NCBI GenBank assembly: GCA_025056565.1 | Contig: JANWWA010000012.1 | Coordinates: 37,654-101,653, forward strand | Source of the DNA: Chloroherpetonaceae bacterium | GTDB lineage: Bacteria > Bacteroidota > Chlorobiia > Chlorobiales > Thermochlorobacteraceae | Direction of reading: 5' to 3' | DNA: 64,000 bases | Shown: positions 27,780 through 37,876 of the stretch, piece by piece | How positions within the stretch are numbered: the first letter of the stretch is position 1 | How the letters are laid out: each line of letters begins with the position of its first letter | Translations under genes and position numbers: made by a program | Notes under the pieces: model-generated | The model's input: only the letters and a program-made list of their open reading frames with translations | What the model was told of the DNA's origin: nothing | Databases searched by the model: none

Positions 27780-29261
27780 ATGAACGAATTTTCTTGGCTG
27801 GATTGGGCAATCGTCGTGGGATATCTGGTAGGAGTGGCGCTCTTTGGACTGTTCAAAGGCGGTAAGCCAAGCTCTGCACACGACTACTTTCTCTCAGAGA
27901 AGAAAATTCACTGGCTTGTGGTTGCATTCTCGATTGTGGCAACAGAGACCTCTGCACTGACCTTTCTCTCCGTGCCGGGCATTGCCTATCGTAGCAATTG
28001 GCAGTTTTTGCAGTTAGCATTGGGTTATGTGATTGGGCGAACAGTGGTTGCGTTCTTTTTTTTACCGCGCTACTATGAAGGTCGCCTGAGCACAGTCTAT
28101 GCCATACTGGAAACGCGCTTTGGCGTAGCAATGCGAAAGCTGGCGTCTGTTGTGTTTATCATCACGCGTGTCTTTGCCGATGGGGTGCGGTTGTATGCAG
28201 CAGCTATTCCACTCGTGGCGATTTTGCGTGGTTACCATCTCTTTTCAGAAGTGCCTGATACCACACTGTACGCCAGTGCGATTGTGCTCATCGCACTGGC
28301 AACGCTGGTGTATGTGCTCTTTGGCGGTGTGCGGGCAGTAATCTGGACCGACTTGCTGCAACTGGTGATTTACCTTCTGGGCGGACTCTTATCGGTAGTG
28401 CTGCTGCTGAGCAGTTTGCCTGCACCTGCTGAAGCATTAGAACGGATTGCGGCACAAGGCAAATTTGAAGTGTTCAACTTCAAGTGGGAAAACTTCTTTT
28501 TCTCGCCCTATCAGTTTTTCCTTGCGGTAGTAGGCGGTGCTTTTCTTTCAATGGCCTCACACGGGGCAGACTACATCATCGTGCAGCGGCTGTTTGCGAC
28601 GGATAACCTCCAGAGCAGTCAAAAGGCGCTCATTGCAAGTGGCGCAATCGTGTTGGTGCAGTTTGCGCTGTTTCTTTTGATTGGCAGCCTACTGTATGTG
28701 TTCTACAATGGAGCACCATTTCGCAGTGATGAGGTCTTCTCAAAGTTTATCATTTCAGGCTTGCCAGCAGGTGTGTCAGGCTTGGTGGTGGCGGCCCTAC
28801 TAGCGGCAGCTATGTCGACGCTCTCAAGCGCAATCAATGCGATTGCAAGTTCAACGGTCTTTGACCTTTATGCTGCAACCGAAAAGGGGCGCACGGCTTC
28901 GCCAGAAAAAAAGCTGCGGCTGTCTAAAATAGTCAGCTTGGTTTGGTCGGGTGTGCTAACACTTTCAGCCGTGAGCTATCTGGGGTTAGGCCAATCCGTG
29001 GTAGAAGTGGCGCTGAGCATTGCATCATTCACATACGGAGGGTTGCTGGGCGTGTTCTTTCTCTCACTGTTTCAGGAAGAAGTGGACAGGCGAGCCGCAA
29101 TGGTTGGGTTTCTGGCCAGCATCGTAGCAATGACCGCTGTGGTAACACGCACTACCATCGCTTGGACACTCTACACACTTATTGGGTTAGCCGTAACGCT
29201 CATTGTGGCCCCAGCATTGCACCGATTCTTCAAGGCACGGAAAAAATCCCAGACGGTTTAG
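27780..29261 (+). CDS. Sodium:solute symporter (SSS family)
   Basis: 493 aa with about 13 predicted transmembrane helices. Family signatures include the N-terminal SEKKIHWLVVAFSIVATETS and the unwound-helix region LTFLSVPGIAYRSNW, plus FGGVRAVIWTDLLQLVIYLLG and AALLAAAMSTLSSAINAIAS (helix 8 with the Na2 site Ser/Thr). It uses a sodium gradient to import a small organic solute; the substrate is not predictable here. ATG 27780 immediately follows the STAS stop. Confidence 0.93.
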   Translation: MNEFSWLDWAIVVGYLVGVALFGLFKGGKPSSAHDYFLSEKKIHWLVVAFSIVATETSALTFLSVPGIAYRSNWQFLQLALGYVIGRTVVAFFFLPRYYEGRLSTVYAILETRFGVAMRKLASVVFIITRVFADGVRLYAAAIPLVAILRGYHLFSEVPDTTLYASAIVLIALATLVYVLFGGVRAVIWTDLLQLVIYLLGGLLSVVLLLSSLPAPAEALERIAAQGKFEVFNFKWENFFFSPYQFFLAVVGGAFLSMASHGADYIIVQRLFATDNLQSSQKALIASGAIVLVQFALFLLIGSLLYVFYNGAPFRSDEVFSKFIISGLPAGVSGLVVAALLAAAMSTLSSAINAIASSTVFDLYAATEKGRTASPEKKLRLSKIVSLVWSGVLTLSAVSYLGLGQSVVEVALSIASFTYGGLLGVFFLSLFQEEVDRRAAMVGFLASIVAMTAVVTRTTIAWTLYTLIGLAVTLIVAPALHRFFKARKKSQTV

Positions 29262-29285
29262 CGAAAGCAGTGTATCAGCCTTGCT

Positions 29286-29308
29286 AACCCTGCAGCACGG
29301 GCAGGGTT
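29286..29308 (+). terminator. Hairpin after the symporter gene
   Basis: AACCCTGC (29286-29293) pairs with GCAGGGTT (29301-29308), an 8-bp stem with a 7-nt loop, 24 nt past the stop. The T-run is short (TTTC), so it may be a weak or Rho-assisted terminator of the gcvP-to-symporter run. Confidence 0.55.
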
Positions 29309-29369
29309 TCAGGTTCTCTATATCGGTCGTATATTGAAGCCTTACTTCTTTACCCAAACACATTGAATA

Positions 29370-31505
29370 ATGAAAACGCTCATACTTTTTTTCGCTATGA
29401 TTCTTGCCGCCGCTTTGCAGGCAGACGCACAAGCACTTCAATACCCAGTTACCAAAAAGGTTGACCAAGTCGATGACTACTTCGGCATCAAAGTCCCTGA
29501 CCCCTACCGCTGGCTGGAAGACGATTACTCCGAAGAAACCAAGCAGTGGGTCGAGGCACAGAACAAGGTTACTTTTGCCTACTTGGAGCGCATTCCCTTC
29601 CGCAAAAAGCTCTACGAGCGCTTGGAGCAGCTTTACAACTACCCAAAATACTCCACACCCTTTCGCAAAGGTGAGTATTACTTCTTCTACAAAAACGATG
29701 GCTTGCAAAATCAAAGCGTGCTGTATGTGCAGAAAGGACTGGACGGTAAGCCTGAAGTCTTTTTAGACCCAAACACCTTCTCTGAAGATGGAACAGTGCG
29801 ACTTGGCTTATTTGCAGTGTCAAAGGATGCAAAGTATGCTGCGTATAGCCTCTCCAGAGGTGGCTCAGATTGGCAGGAAGTGTATGTGATGGAGGTTGCT
29901 AGCAAAACCAAACTGCCCGATGTGTTGCGTTGGGTCAAAGTGTCAAGCATTGCGTGGCAGGGCAATGGATTCTACTACAGCCGTTACCCCGCTCCAACCG
30001 ATACCAATCGCAAGCTCTCTGCCAAAAATGAAAATCATCAGGTTTTCTATCATCGAATTGGCGAGCCACAGGAAAAAGATGAATTGGTCTTCGAAGACAA
30101 AGAAAACCCGCTCCGTTTTCACATTCTCACAACAACCGAAGATGAACGCTTTTCAATTCTCTCTGTCTCTGACCGAGGCAAAGGCAAAGATGGCAATGCG
30201 CTCTATGTGCGCGACCACAAAAAGGGAGACAAAACCTTCCGACCTATCGTAACAAGCTTTGATGATGACTTTGCTGTCATTGACAACCTTGACGATAAAC
30301 TTTTGGTTGTAACCAATAGGCAAGCACCAAATCGCAAAGTCGTGCTGATTGACCCTAAAAAGCCGGAGGAGAAAAATTGGAAGACTATTCTGCCTGAAAA
30401 GCCTGAGCCGCTGGCTAACATCACTTCGGCGGGTGGAAAGCTCTTTGCCGTCTATATGAAGGATGTTGCTCATCGCGTCTATGTGTATGACTACAACGGA
30501 CGATTCGAGAACGAAATTGATCTGCCAACCTTAGGCACTGTGAGTGGCTTTGAGGGGGAAAAAAGCGATAAGGAAGTTTTCTACACCTTTACTTCCTTTA
30601 CCTTTCCACCAACAATTTATCGCTACAACATTCTCACCAAAAAGTCTGAACTTTTTCGCAAGCCAGAAGTAAAGTTCAATTCAACCGACTACGAGACAAA
30701 GCAAGTCTTCTACCAAAGCAAAGACGGCACGCGCGTGCCGATGTTCATCGTGCACAAGAAAGGCTTAAGACAAGATGGTGCAAATCCGACATTGCTTTAT
30801 GGATACGGTGGGTTTAATATCAGTTTAAATCCCAGTTTCAACCCGCTCAGGATTGCGTGGCTGGAGCAAGGTGGGATTTACGCTGTAGCAAACATTCGTG
30901 GCGGCGGAGAGTATGGCGAAAAGTGGCATGAGCAGGGAATGAAGCTCAAAAAGCAAAATGTCTTCGATGACTTCATCGCAGCCGCTGAATTTCTCATTCG
31001 GGAGAAGTACACCTCGCCAGAAAAGTTAGCCATTCAAGGTGGGTCAAATGGCGGCTTGCTAGTCGGAGCGGTCATCAATCAACGGCCAGAACTCTTTCGA
31101 GTGGCAATTCCTGAAGTCGGGGTAATGGATATGTTGCGCTTCCACAAATTTACAATTGGGTGGAATTGGATTGCAGACTACGGCTCGAGCGAAAATTACG
31201 AAGAGTTCAAAGTGCTCTATTCCTACTCGCCTTTGCATAACATCAAAGAAGGCTTGAATTATCCTGCCGTGCTCATTACCACAGCTGACCATGACGACCG
31301 TGTGGTGCCAGCGCATAGCTTCAAGTATGCAGCCACACTGCAGGAAAAATACAAGGGCAACAACCCAATTCTCATTCGCATTGAGACCAAATCTGGGCAT
31401 GGCGCAGTCAGCACCAAGAAAGCATTAGAAGCGGCAACCGACATTTACGCTTTCATTTTCTACAACATCGGAGTGACGCCAAAGTTTGGGGGTGATTCGC
31501 CATAA
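29370..31505 (+). CDS. Prolyl oligopeptidase (S9A)
   Basis: 711 aa. Signal peptide at about 1-20 (cleavage near ALQADAQA), a seven-bladed beta-propeller (about 80-420) that filters substrates by size, and an alpha/beta-hydrolase domain. Catalytic Ser 559 is in GGSNGGLLVGA, Asp in ADHDDRVVPAHS (about residues 639-650), His in KSGHGAVS. It cleaves short peptides after proline; the export signal suggests a periplasmic enzyme. Monocistronic by position. Confidence 0.95.
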   Translation: MKTLILFFAMILAAALQADAQALQYPVTKKVDQVDDYFGIKVPDPYRWLEDDYSEETKQWVEAQNKVTFAYLERIPFRKKLYERLEQLYNYPKYSTPFRKGEYYFFYKNDGLQNQSVLYVQKGLDGKPEVFLDPNTFSEDGTVRLGLFAVSKDAKYAAYSLSRGGSDWQEVYVMEVASKTKLPDVLRWVKVSSIAWQGNGFYYSRYPAPTDTNRKLSAKNENHQVFYHRIGEPQEKDELVFEDKENPLRFHILTTTEDERFSILSVSDRGKGKDGNALYVRDHKKGDKTFRPIVTSFDDDFAVIDNLDDKLLVVTNRQAPNRKVVLIDPKKPEEKNWKTILPEKPEPLANITSAGGKLFAVYMKDVAHRVYVYDYNGRFENEIDLPTLGTVSGFEGEKSDKEVFYTFTSFTFPPTIYRYNILTKKSELFRKPEVKFNSTDYETKQVFYQSKDGTRVPMFIVHKKGLRQDGANPTLLYGYGGFNISLNPSFNPLRIAWLEQGGIYAVANIRGGGEYGEKWHEQGMKLKKQNVFDDFIAAAEFLIREKYTSPEKLAIQGGSNGGLLVGAVINQRPELFRVAIPEVGVMDMLRFHKFTIGWNWIADYGSSENYEEFKVLYSYSPLHNIKEGLNYPAVLITTADHDDRVVPAHSFKYAATLQEKYKGNNPILIRIETKSGHGAVSTKKALEAATDIYAFIFYNIGVTPKFGGDSP

Positions 31506-31509
31506 ATGA

Positions 31510-31675
31510 CAACCAGAGATAAAGCTGCCGGTCTATCTTGTGTTGTATGATAGCGGCTGTGGGCTGTGTAACCGCACCACGCCGTTTCTTTCGGCAAAGC
31601 CGAAACAAGCAGCTGGACTGGTTTGGCAGATACGATACCTGCCGACTCCATCCTCAGTGGAGTGTTACCGCATGA
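31510..31675 (+). pseudogene. Decayed DCC-family (DUF393) thiol-disulfide remnant
   Basis: One frame gives LPVYLVLYDSGCGLCNRT, matching the DCC motif YDGxCxLCNR of DUF393 proteins. A +1/-1 shift after that point gives FFRQSRNKQLDWF in another frame, resembling the following conserved FFxxRDxxxxxxFxP stretch, and a stop soon follows at 31673. No start codon fits. It is reported as the degraded 5' part of a DUF393 gene; the short length means chance similarity cannot be excluded. Confidence 0.45.
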
Positions 31676-31689
31676 TGGCCTAACGAGGG

Positions 31690-33033
31690 CTACGGGAGGT
31701 CAGCGGCAACAAATGCCATAATCGCCATAGCCGCCACGCAGCGATTCAGCTCTTCTGGATTAAGCTTGTCAATTGTGTCAGCATGCGTATGGTGATACCA
31801 GAAGTAGCGAGTGCCGTCAACTTGCAAGCCTAAACCGGGCACACCCTGCTGCATTAGAGGCGCAATATCAGCGCCACCGCCACCGATGGTAATGCGACTG
31901 GCTTCAATCGGTGCGAGCAGATGTGCAATCGCTTTCACGATTTGTAGAACAGAATCACGACCCGTAAAGCCGAAGCCTGTGGGCTTAAAGACACCCGCAT
32001 CAGATTCAATTGCAAGCACATGCCGCTCGTGCTTATGTGCATCGGCATATGCAGTGGCGCCACGAAAGCCATTTTCCTCATTTGTCCAGAGCACTACGCG
32101 CAAGGTGCGGCGTGCTCGAAGCCCCAAATCCTTGATGATTTTGAGCGCATGCCAGGCGGCGACACAGCCACCACCATCGTCCATTGCACCTTGCCCAACG
32201 TCCCATGAATCAATATGTCCGCCAAAAACTACGACTTCGTCTGGCTTTTCTGTGCCTCGAATTTCAGCAATTACATTGCGAGAGGGCGCATCAGGCAACT
32301 GTTTTGCATTAAGAAGGAGTTTGACCACCACCTTTTGCCCGCGCTTCTGCATTCGAGCAAGCATTTCTGCATCTTCCAGCGAAATAGCTGCATGTGGGAT
32401 TTTGGGAATGGAGTCGACATATGTCATTGCACCAGTGTGGGGGGTGTAGAGCGAAAAGGGACCGACAGAGCGAATAAGGCTAGCTACTGCGCCAACCTTT
32501 GCTGCACGCTGTGCACCAAGTGTGCGCACACGCACCGTTTGCCCATACTGCGTAAAAGGCGTGTTGAACAACACGATTTTGCCTTTGGCTTCAGCAGCTC
32601 GAGCTTCAAGCTCATCAAAATCGCGAACCACCAGCACCTCTGCGGTGATACCTTTCTTTGGGGTCGGGATAGTGCCACCTAAGCCCATTACAGCCATCTT
32701 GTGTGGGCGAGGCGAAACAAGTTCACAGCTTTCTGCACCGCGCACCCAGCGAGGCACCATTACAGGCTCACCGCGCACATTGTCGAAGCCATCGGCTTTC
32801 ATTTTAGCAAGACACCAGTCTATTGCACGCTCAAGATTCTCTGAGCCGCTGAGGCGTGGGCCGAAGGTATCGCAAAGTTCGGCAAGTCGCTCGAAAGCAA
32901 CGCTATCCTTCATTGCAGCAGCGATGATGCGCAAAGCCGTCTCGCGATACCGAGCTGCAATGTAAGCCGAGTCGATTTGGGCATAGAGCGTAGGGGCTAT
33001 GGCAAAAAAGAGCAAAAAGAAAATGCGTCTCAT
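31690..33033 (-). CDS. M28 aminopeptidase / carboxypeptidase Q-like metallopeptidase
   Basis: 447 aa. Signal peptide at about 1-18 (YAQ). A PA-domain insert (about 125-225) lies ahead of the zinc-peptidase core. Ligand motifs of the M28 family are present: GGHIDSWDVGQGAMDDGGG (His, Asp), WTNEENGFRGA (catalytic and metal Glu), ESDAG (Asp) and a late His in YHHTHAD. It resembles plasma glutamate carboxypeptidase and related secreted aminopeptidases. It stands next to the prolyl oligopeptidase, facing it, and both probably serve peptide scavenging in the periplasm. Confidence 0.93.
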   Translation of the reverse strand: MRRIFFLLFFAIAPTLYAQIDSAYIAARYRETALRIIAAAMKDSVAFERLAELCDTFGPRLSGSENLERAIDWCLAKMKADGFDNVRGEPVMVPRWVRGAESCELVSPRPHKMAVMGLGGTIPTPKKGITAEVLVVRDFDELEARAAEAKGKIVLFNTPFTQYGQTVRVRTLGAQRAAKVGAVASLIRSVGPFSLYTPHTGAMTYVDSIPKIPHAAISLEDAEMLARMQKRGQKVVVKLLLNAKQLPDAPSRNVIAEIRGTEKPDEVVVFGGHIDSWDVGQGAMDDGGGCVAAWHALKIIKDLGLRARRTLRVVLWTNEENGFRGATAYADAHKHERHVLAIESDAGVFKPTGFGFTGRDSVLQIVKAIAHLLAPIEASRITIGGGGADIAPLMQQGVPGLGLQVDGTRYFWYHHTHADTIDKLNPEELNRCVAAMAIMAFVAADLP

Positions 33034-33284
33034 TGAAGTGAGTGTGTTGATAGAGTTTTTTAGGAAGTTAGTCTAACTGATGAAAGTTACAAAACAATGT
33101 GAGGAAGAGAAGAGTGAGACGGTAGGCGCGGACGGCGGTAAGCGTGTGTGCAAGACAGCGAGCAATGTGAGGCTGTTTTCACCAGAAGAAAGTGCGATGC
33201 ACAAAAGGCAAAATCAATGCAATTTTTTTGTTACCTTGCAACATGCCGTTTCGCAGTGCCAAACTTTAACCAACCAATGGCAGA

Positions 33285-34067
33285 ATGCAAGGGGGGCATG
33301 AACCACTATCAGGGCGAAAGGAACGGACTGTTCTGCTTGTCGATGATGACATAGCAGTGCTGCAGGTTACTTCACGCCAGTTGCAGAGAAGCGGATGCAG
33401 AGTGGTGACAGCAAGCAGCGCCGATGAAGCTGAAAGAATTTTAGAAGCCCAGGATATTCCCATTGTCGTCTGCGATAAAGCAATGCCCGGACGAGATGGA
33501 TTGGATTTATGCCGCAGCCTTCGGCAAAATCCAAAAACGAAAGGCATCTATTTCATCATGATTACTGCACTGGGTAAGCCAATGGAAAAAGTGCGGGCCT
33601 TGATGGAAGGGGTCGATGACTACATTCACAAATCTTTTGAACCGAGTGAACTGCTGGCGCGCATTCAGGTTGCACAGCGCATTTTAGACCTGCAAGAGCA
33701 AATCTTGCAGTTGGAGCGCCTGAATGCATCAATAGCAATGGTAACAACATTGGCACACGAAATTAACAATCCGCTGACGGGACTTTTGGGCTTTCTGGAA
33801 CTTGCAAAAGTGCGTATCACGAAAAAGCCTCTGCAAGAAGATGATATTGAAAAAATTAAGCGAATGCTGGAGCGCGTCTACGAACAAGGCAAGCGAATTG
33901 AAATGGTTGTGCGTAAGCTGATGAACCTCAAAGAATATTCAACCAAGACATATCTGGAAGGGGTAGAAATGGTGGATATTGACAAAGCAGATGTGCTAAG
34001 CAGTGCCGCAAGTCAAGAAAAGGATGAAACAGAAAATCAGCGGGAGAACATAGCAAGACCCAAATGA
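33285..34067 (+). CDS. Receiver-HisKA protein without an ATPase domain
   Basis: 260 aa. Receiver at about 14-130 (acidic DDD at 20-22, acceptor Asp 64 in VVCDKAMP, Lys 116) joined by a short coil to a HisKA dimerisation helix with His 158 in TLAHEINNPL, continuing to about residue 225, then a charged tail. There is no N, G1, F or G2 box, so it cannot phosphorylate itself. It looks like a phosphotransfer hub: the receiver takes a phosphoryl group and the HisKA His may pass it on or serve as a substrate for another kinase. Its stop overlaps the next gene by 4 nt. Confidence 0.85.
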   Translation: MQGGHEPLSGRKERTVLLVDDDIAVLQVTSRQLQRSGCRVVTASSADEAERILEAQDIPIVVCDKAMPGRDGLDLCRSLRQNPKTKGIYFIMITALGKPMEKVRALMEGVDDYIHKSFEPSELLARIQVAQRILDLQEQILQLERLNASIAMVTTLAHEINNPLTGLLGFLELAKVRITKKPLQEDDIEKIKRMLERVYEQGKRIEMVVRKLMNLKEYSTKTYLEGVEMVDIDKADVLSSAASQEKDETENQRENIARPK

Positions 34068-34927
34068 CAGTTTCCTCACCACTTTGGTCTAAAGCATTAG
34101 CATGTGTGGTGCTAACACGCCCCTCCAATGTAGGGCTGTTTTTTTTAGCCATTTTGCTCGGCGCATTTGTCGCAGCTGGAACCGAGGCCTTCGCAGAACC
34201 GAAAGTGTGGCTAGCTGCACTTTCGGGCACGCTGGTCGGCGCAGCAGCTAATGTCATCAACGATGTGATGGACATAGAAATTGACCGCATCAACAAGCCC
34301 AAACGACCCTTAGCAAGTGGTAGACTCTCACCGAAAGATGCTCAAGCCGAATGGTTTGCCTTAACTGCAGCAGGAATTGCACTGTCAGCCTTCATTTCGC
34401 CTCTGCACACCAGTATTGCAATTGGTGCAAGTGCAGTGCTCTACGCGTATAGCCTTGTCTTAAAACGCGTCGCCTTAGTTGGAAATCTTGTGGTGGCCGG
34501 TGTGGTAAGCACAGGACTAATATATGCGGCATTAGTTGTTGGCGACCTGCAAGAAGTATGGTTCCCTGTTGCATTTAGCTTTCTCTTCAACTTGGGGCGG
34601 GAGATTCTTAAAGACCTCGAAGATACCGAAGGTGACAAGAAAGGTGGCGCAGAGACCTTACCACTCAAAATCGGGACGATCGGCTCGCTCTGGGTAATTA
34701 CGCTACTCTATGTGCTGGTGGTAGCACTTTCTATTTTGCCGTATCTGCAAGGGCTATACGGCAAGTGGTATCTCTGGAGTGTGCTTTGCACGACCGATGC
34801 GATAATTGCTTTTACAGTGGTGCGCGCATGGCAAGTGCAGACCAAAGAAAATTTCTACAAACTCAATACACTGCTCAAATGGGCAATGCTAACAGGCATT
34901 GTGGCAATTGCTCTGGGGCGAGTGTAA
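34064..34927 (+). CDS. UbiA-family prenyltransferase, DGGGP-synthase-like
   Basis: 287 aa, about 8 transmembrane helices. The first Asp-rich motif is NDVMDIEIDRINKPKRPL (about 66-85), the second DLEDTEGDKKGG (about 180). The close NKPKRPL after the first motif is common to digeranylgeranylglyceryl-phosphate synthase, (bacterio)chlorophyll synthase and homogentisate prenyltransferases; the compact size and second motif favour the DGGGP-synthase-like group found in Bacteroidota. Translationally coupled to the receiver-HisKA gene and 17 nt before trpA. Confidence 0.85.
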   Translation: MTVSSPLWSKALACVVLTRPSNVGLFFLAILLGAFVAAGTEAFAEPKVWLAALSGTLVGAAANVINDVMDIEIDRINKPKRPLASGRLSPKDAQAEWFALTAAGIALSAFISPLHTSIAIGASAVLYAYSLVLKRVALVGNLVVAGVVSTGLIYAALVVGDLQEVWFPVAFSFLFNLGREILKDLEDTEGDKKGGAETLPLKIGTIGSLWVITLLYVLVVALSILPYLQGLYGKWYLWSVLCTTDAIIAFTVVRAWQVQTKENFYKLNTLLKWAMLTGIVAIALGRV

Positions 34928-34944
34928 AATAAACCGACCTGCTG

Positions 34945-35865
34945 ATGAATCGTCTTGAGAGCTTGCAGTGGCAGTGCAAAAAAATGTGGATTCCTTACTT
35001 GATGCCAGAATTTCCTGTGCCAAATACAACCGTGCCAACACTCTTGGCACTCCAACGCAGTGGTGCAGATGTGATTGAGTTGGGGTTTCCACATAGTGAC
35101 CCACTGGCAGACGGCCGCACCATTCAAGACGCTGCGCAGGTAGCCATCCGAAATGGCGTAACGCTGCCGAAGCTCTTGGAATGGATTTACAAAGCTCGCA
35201 CAGCATCACCAGAGCCGCTGCAGATTCCACTCATCGTAATGGGCTACATTAACCCCATCTTGCAGTATGGCATAGAGCGATTTTTAGCAGAGGCAAAAAC
35301 AGTGGGTGTCGATGGGCTGATTGTGCCCGACCTGCCGCCTGAAGAAGCAGAGGAGTTTCGCCAAAAGTGCATCGCACAGCACTTAGCGCTGGTCTTCTTA
35401 ATCTCACCTGTAACAAGCGAAGCGCGCATTCAGAAAATTGATGCGCTGGCAACCCACTTTCTTTACGCAATTTCTGTAAATGCCACAACAGGCACAGGGA
35501 AGCTCTCAGCGCAAGACACAAGCCAGATACGCCCTTACTTAGAGCGTGTGCGGCGCAATGCGAAAAAGCCTTTCGTCGTAGGGTTTGGCATTGAGGCTGC
35601 TGAGCAAGCCGCATCAATTCTCGAGGTTGCAGACGGAGTCGTGGTCGGCTCTGCACTGCTGCGTGCGATGAGCGCAGCAAAAAGCGCAGCAGAAACAGTG
35701 GCACTTGCTGAAGCCTTCTGGAAGACACTCTGTCAGTCACACACAAACCGTTTGTGCTTAACGTCCAGTGATGCGAATAGACAGAATGCGGTCGCCTACC
35801 TCAAGCCTATCGACCACATTCATGCCTCGCTTGACCAGACCGAAGGCGGTGTAACGCCCGTCTAA
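34945..35865 (+). CDS. trpA: Tryptophan synthase alpha chain with antisense 3' extension
   Basis: TrpA splits indole-glycerol phosphate to indole and G3P. Catalytic residues are visible in [15 protein letters not shown] (Glu and Asp) and [11 protein letters not shown]; the phosphate-binding [11 protein letters not shown] and VVGSALL close the barrel. The normal protein would end near AEAFWKTL (about residue 262). Here the frame continues through 40-odd residues without family similarity and stops at 35865, running 108 nt antisense into the 3' end of the cyclophilin fusion gene. The native stop seems lost by mutation or rearrangement, and the extension is encoded by what is the PPIase gene on the other strand. 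Confidence 0.92.
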   Translation: MNRLESLQWQCKKMWIPYLMPEFPVPNTTVPTLLALQRSGADVIELGFPHSDPLADGRTIQDAAQVAIRNGVTLPKLLEWIYKARTASPEPLQIPLIVMGYINPILQYGIERFLAEAKTVGVDGLIVPDLPPEEAEEFRQKCIAQHLALVFLISPVTSEARIQKIDALATHFLYAISVNATTGTGKLSAQDTSQIRPYLERVRRNAKKPFVVGFGIEAAEQAASILEVADGVVVGSALLRAMSAAKSAAETVALAEAFWKTLCQSHTNRLCLTSSDANRQNAVAYLKPIDHIHASLDQTEGGVTPV

Positions 35866-37812
35866 GTGAGGGTGATGGGAATGCATGATAAAAAACTGCG
35901 AACCTTCGGTATCTTTGCCCGCTGATGCCAGACCTAAGATACCGCGTTCAAAACGGCGGCGCGTAAACTCCGTGCGAATGGAATAAGGAGGACCACCAGT
36001 GCCATCGCCTTTCGGGTCGCCACCTTGAACCACAAAATTAGGCACGACACGGTGAAAGCGCAGCCCGTCGTAAAACTTCGCCTCAGCGAGCTTGATAAAA
36101 TTGCGCACAGTGAAAGGTGCTTCCTCAATAAATAGCTCAACAGTAATTGACCCTTTCGTGGTCTCAATAGTGGCAAGTGGATTGCGAGAGAAGCGATTGA
36201 AAAACGCCCAATCTACGGCAGGCGGACGGATGGAAAGGTCAACTGTTGGACGCTGACCAGTAAGGCGCAGGTATAGCTCCGCCGCAGTCTTGCGCACGGA
36301 AAGTTCTCTATCGAGAAAATACTGTTCAAGTACAGGCAAAGCAGCGCTGCCTTGCAAGCGAACAAGAGCTTGCAAGAGCATCATCACGGTTTCTGCATCG
36401 TGCTCAGAGCGAAGGATGGAGAGTGTTTGACGAAATGCAGAAGCTGACTGCGGAGAAAAAGCAAGTGAATCAGAAAGAATTTCTGCAGCCGCCTGAACTG
36501 CAGAAGTGTTTGATGCGGCAGAGCGGGCATGAAGCACCATTGCTTGCTCTAAGGTGCGCACAATTGAGTGTGAAATTGTGCTATCGTGACGAGCGATTTT
36601 TAATGCATTGCCAAGTGAGCGAATAGCTGCGGTGGCTAGCGGCGAGGTGGTATCGAGGGCACTTTCTTGGAGCACCGAAAGCCACTCGGGGCGCACTTGC
36701 TTTTCTCGCCATGCCAGAGTACCCATAGCGGTCAGCATCGCTTGCGTGGGCGCAGATATTCGCTGCTGGATTTTGCTAGCAGCTCTGTCAGGCGCAAGCA
36801 CTGCCAGCGTTTGCAAAGCGTCGGTCTGAATGTCAAGCGATGAAGACTCACAAAGCAGCTCTACAGCTGAGAGCAAAGCAGAAAATGAAGCCGACGCATG
36901 CAACTCGTCAGAGGGTGCATAGCGCAAGAGCAGGTGCAGCGTTTCTTTCTGCAAGTGGTAGTTTGGTGACCTTAGGAGCGGCAGAGCTGCCTCGTAAAGT
37001 GCTGCAGCGTCTGGCGTAGGGTAGCGACTGAGCGCACGGAGGGCATTAACAGCCACACGCCAATCTGTGTCGTGCATTGCATTCAGCAAAGCAGCTTGTG
37101 ATTCAGGGGTGCGCAAAGAAGCACAAGCAGTAGCAGCAAGAGCGCGCTGGTCAGCATTTTGTGCACGAAGCGCAGCAAGAAGGACATGTTGATGCGGCGC
37201 AAGTAAGGTGCTGTCGCCAATGCGAGACAGGGCATAGAGCGCAAAGTTAAACATCGGTGAGCGTGCGGTTTCCCTGTAAAGCAAAGCAGCGGCAGCAGTA
37301 AGTTTTTCAGAAACGACTCGGCGCAGTGCTGCGCGTGCAATAGCCTCAGCAATAGCGTCTTTTAAGACCCTATCCTTCAAGTTCAAATCCAAGAGTTTTT
37401 CCATTGCGGAGCAGCTGGCAAAGTGCCCAAGTGCAATAACTAGCTCGTAGCGCACCGCACGGTTTTTTTCAGCAGCAATCAAGGCCAGCACAGTATCCTC
37501 AAAGCGGGAGGCATTAGGAGAAAGCCGAAGAGTTTGTCCCAGTGCTAATGCCGCATACTCGCGCACGCGTGCAGAGGGGGAGGAGAGTTTGCGCAAAATC
37601 GCGTCAATTGCACTATCGGATTGCACGCTAGCCAGCTCATAGAGCACAAATGCATCAAGCGCATCGGATTTGTCTAAGTGTGACAGCAGAAGACCAACTC
37701 GGCGCTGGTCAGAAGCCTCTTTGGCGGCGCGCATTTCGGCATTTTTCCAAAAAGGCTGACCCAGACTTTGTGCGGCGCAAAGCAAGAAAACAGCCCAGAG
37801 GCAGTGTCGCAT
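35758..37812 (-). CDS. HEAT-repeat protein with C-terminal cyclophilin PPIase
   Basis: 684 aa. Signal peptide at 1-18, then about 14 HEAT-like repeats (about 40-515; e.g. [43 protein letters not shown]), then a cyclophilin domain (about 545-684; [19 protein letters not shown] with the catalytic Arg, then GSQFFIMHS and [10 protein letters not shown]). Peptidyl-prolyl isomerase of the periplasm with a long solenoid that may present or bind clients such as outer-membrane proteins. The fusion is known in Bacteroidota-related lineages but is not common. The 3' end overlaps the trpA frame by 108 nt. Confidence 0.92.
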   Translation of the reverse strand: MRHCLWAVFLLCAAQSLGQPFWKNAEMRAAKEASDQRRVGLLLSHLDKSDALDAFVLYELASVQSDSAIDAILRKLSSPSARVREYAALALGQTLRLSPNASRFEDTVLALIAAEKNRAVRYELVIALGHFASCSAMEKLLDLNLKDRVLKDAIAEAIARAALRRVVSEKLTAAAALLYRETARSPMFNFALYALSRIGDSTLLAPHQHVLLAALRAQNADQRALAATACASLRTPESQAALLNAMHDTDWRVAVNALRALSRYPTPDAAALYEAALPLLRSPNYHLQKETLHLLLRYAPSDELHASASFSALLSAVELLCESSSLDIQTDALQTLAVLAPDRAASKIQQRISAPTQAMLTAMGTLAWREKQVRPEWLSVLQESALDTTSPLATAAIRSLGNALKIARHDSTISHSIVRTLEQAMVLHARSAASNTSAVQAAAEILSDSLAFSPQSASAFRQTLSILRSEHDAETVMMLLQALVRLQGSAALPVLEQYFLDRELSVRKTAAELYLRLTGQRPTVDLSIRPPAVDWAFFNRFSRNPLATIETTKGSITVELFIEEAPFTVRNFIKLAEAKFYDGLRFHRVVPNFVVQGGDPKGDGTGGPPYSIRTEFTRRRFERGILGLASAGKDTEGSQFFIMHSHHPHLDGRYTAFGLVKRGMNVVDRLEVGDRILSIRITGR

Positions 37813-37835
37813 CGGTCATCAGTTAGGTAGAAAAC

Positions 37836-37864
37836 GAAAAAGCCCTGCAGAGATATGCAGGGCT
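37836..37864 (-). terminator. Rho-independent terminator of the TPR gene
   Basis: AGCCCTGCA (37841-37849) pairs with TGCAGGGCT (37856-37864), 9 bp perfect, followed on the minus strand by five Ts (37836-37840), 12 nt after the TPR gene stop. Confidence 0.88.
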
Positions 37865-37876
37865 GTATGAGGCAAG

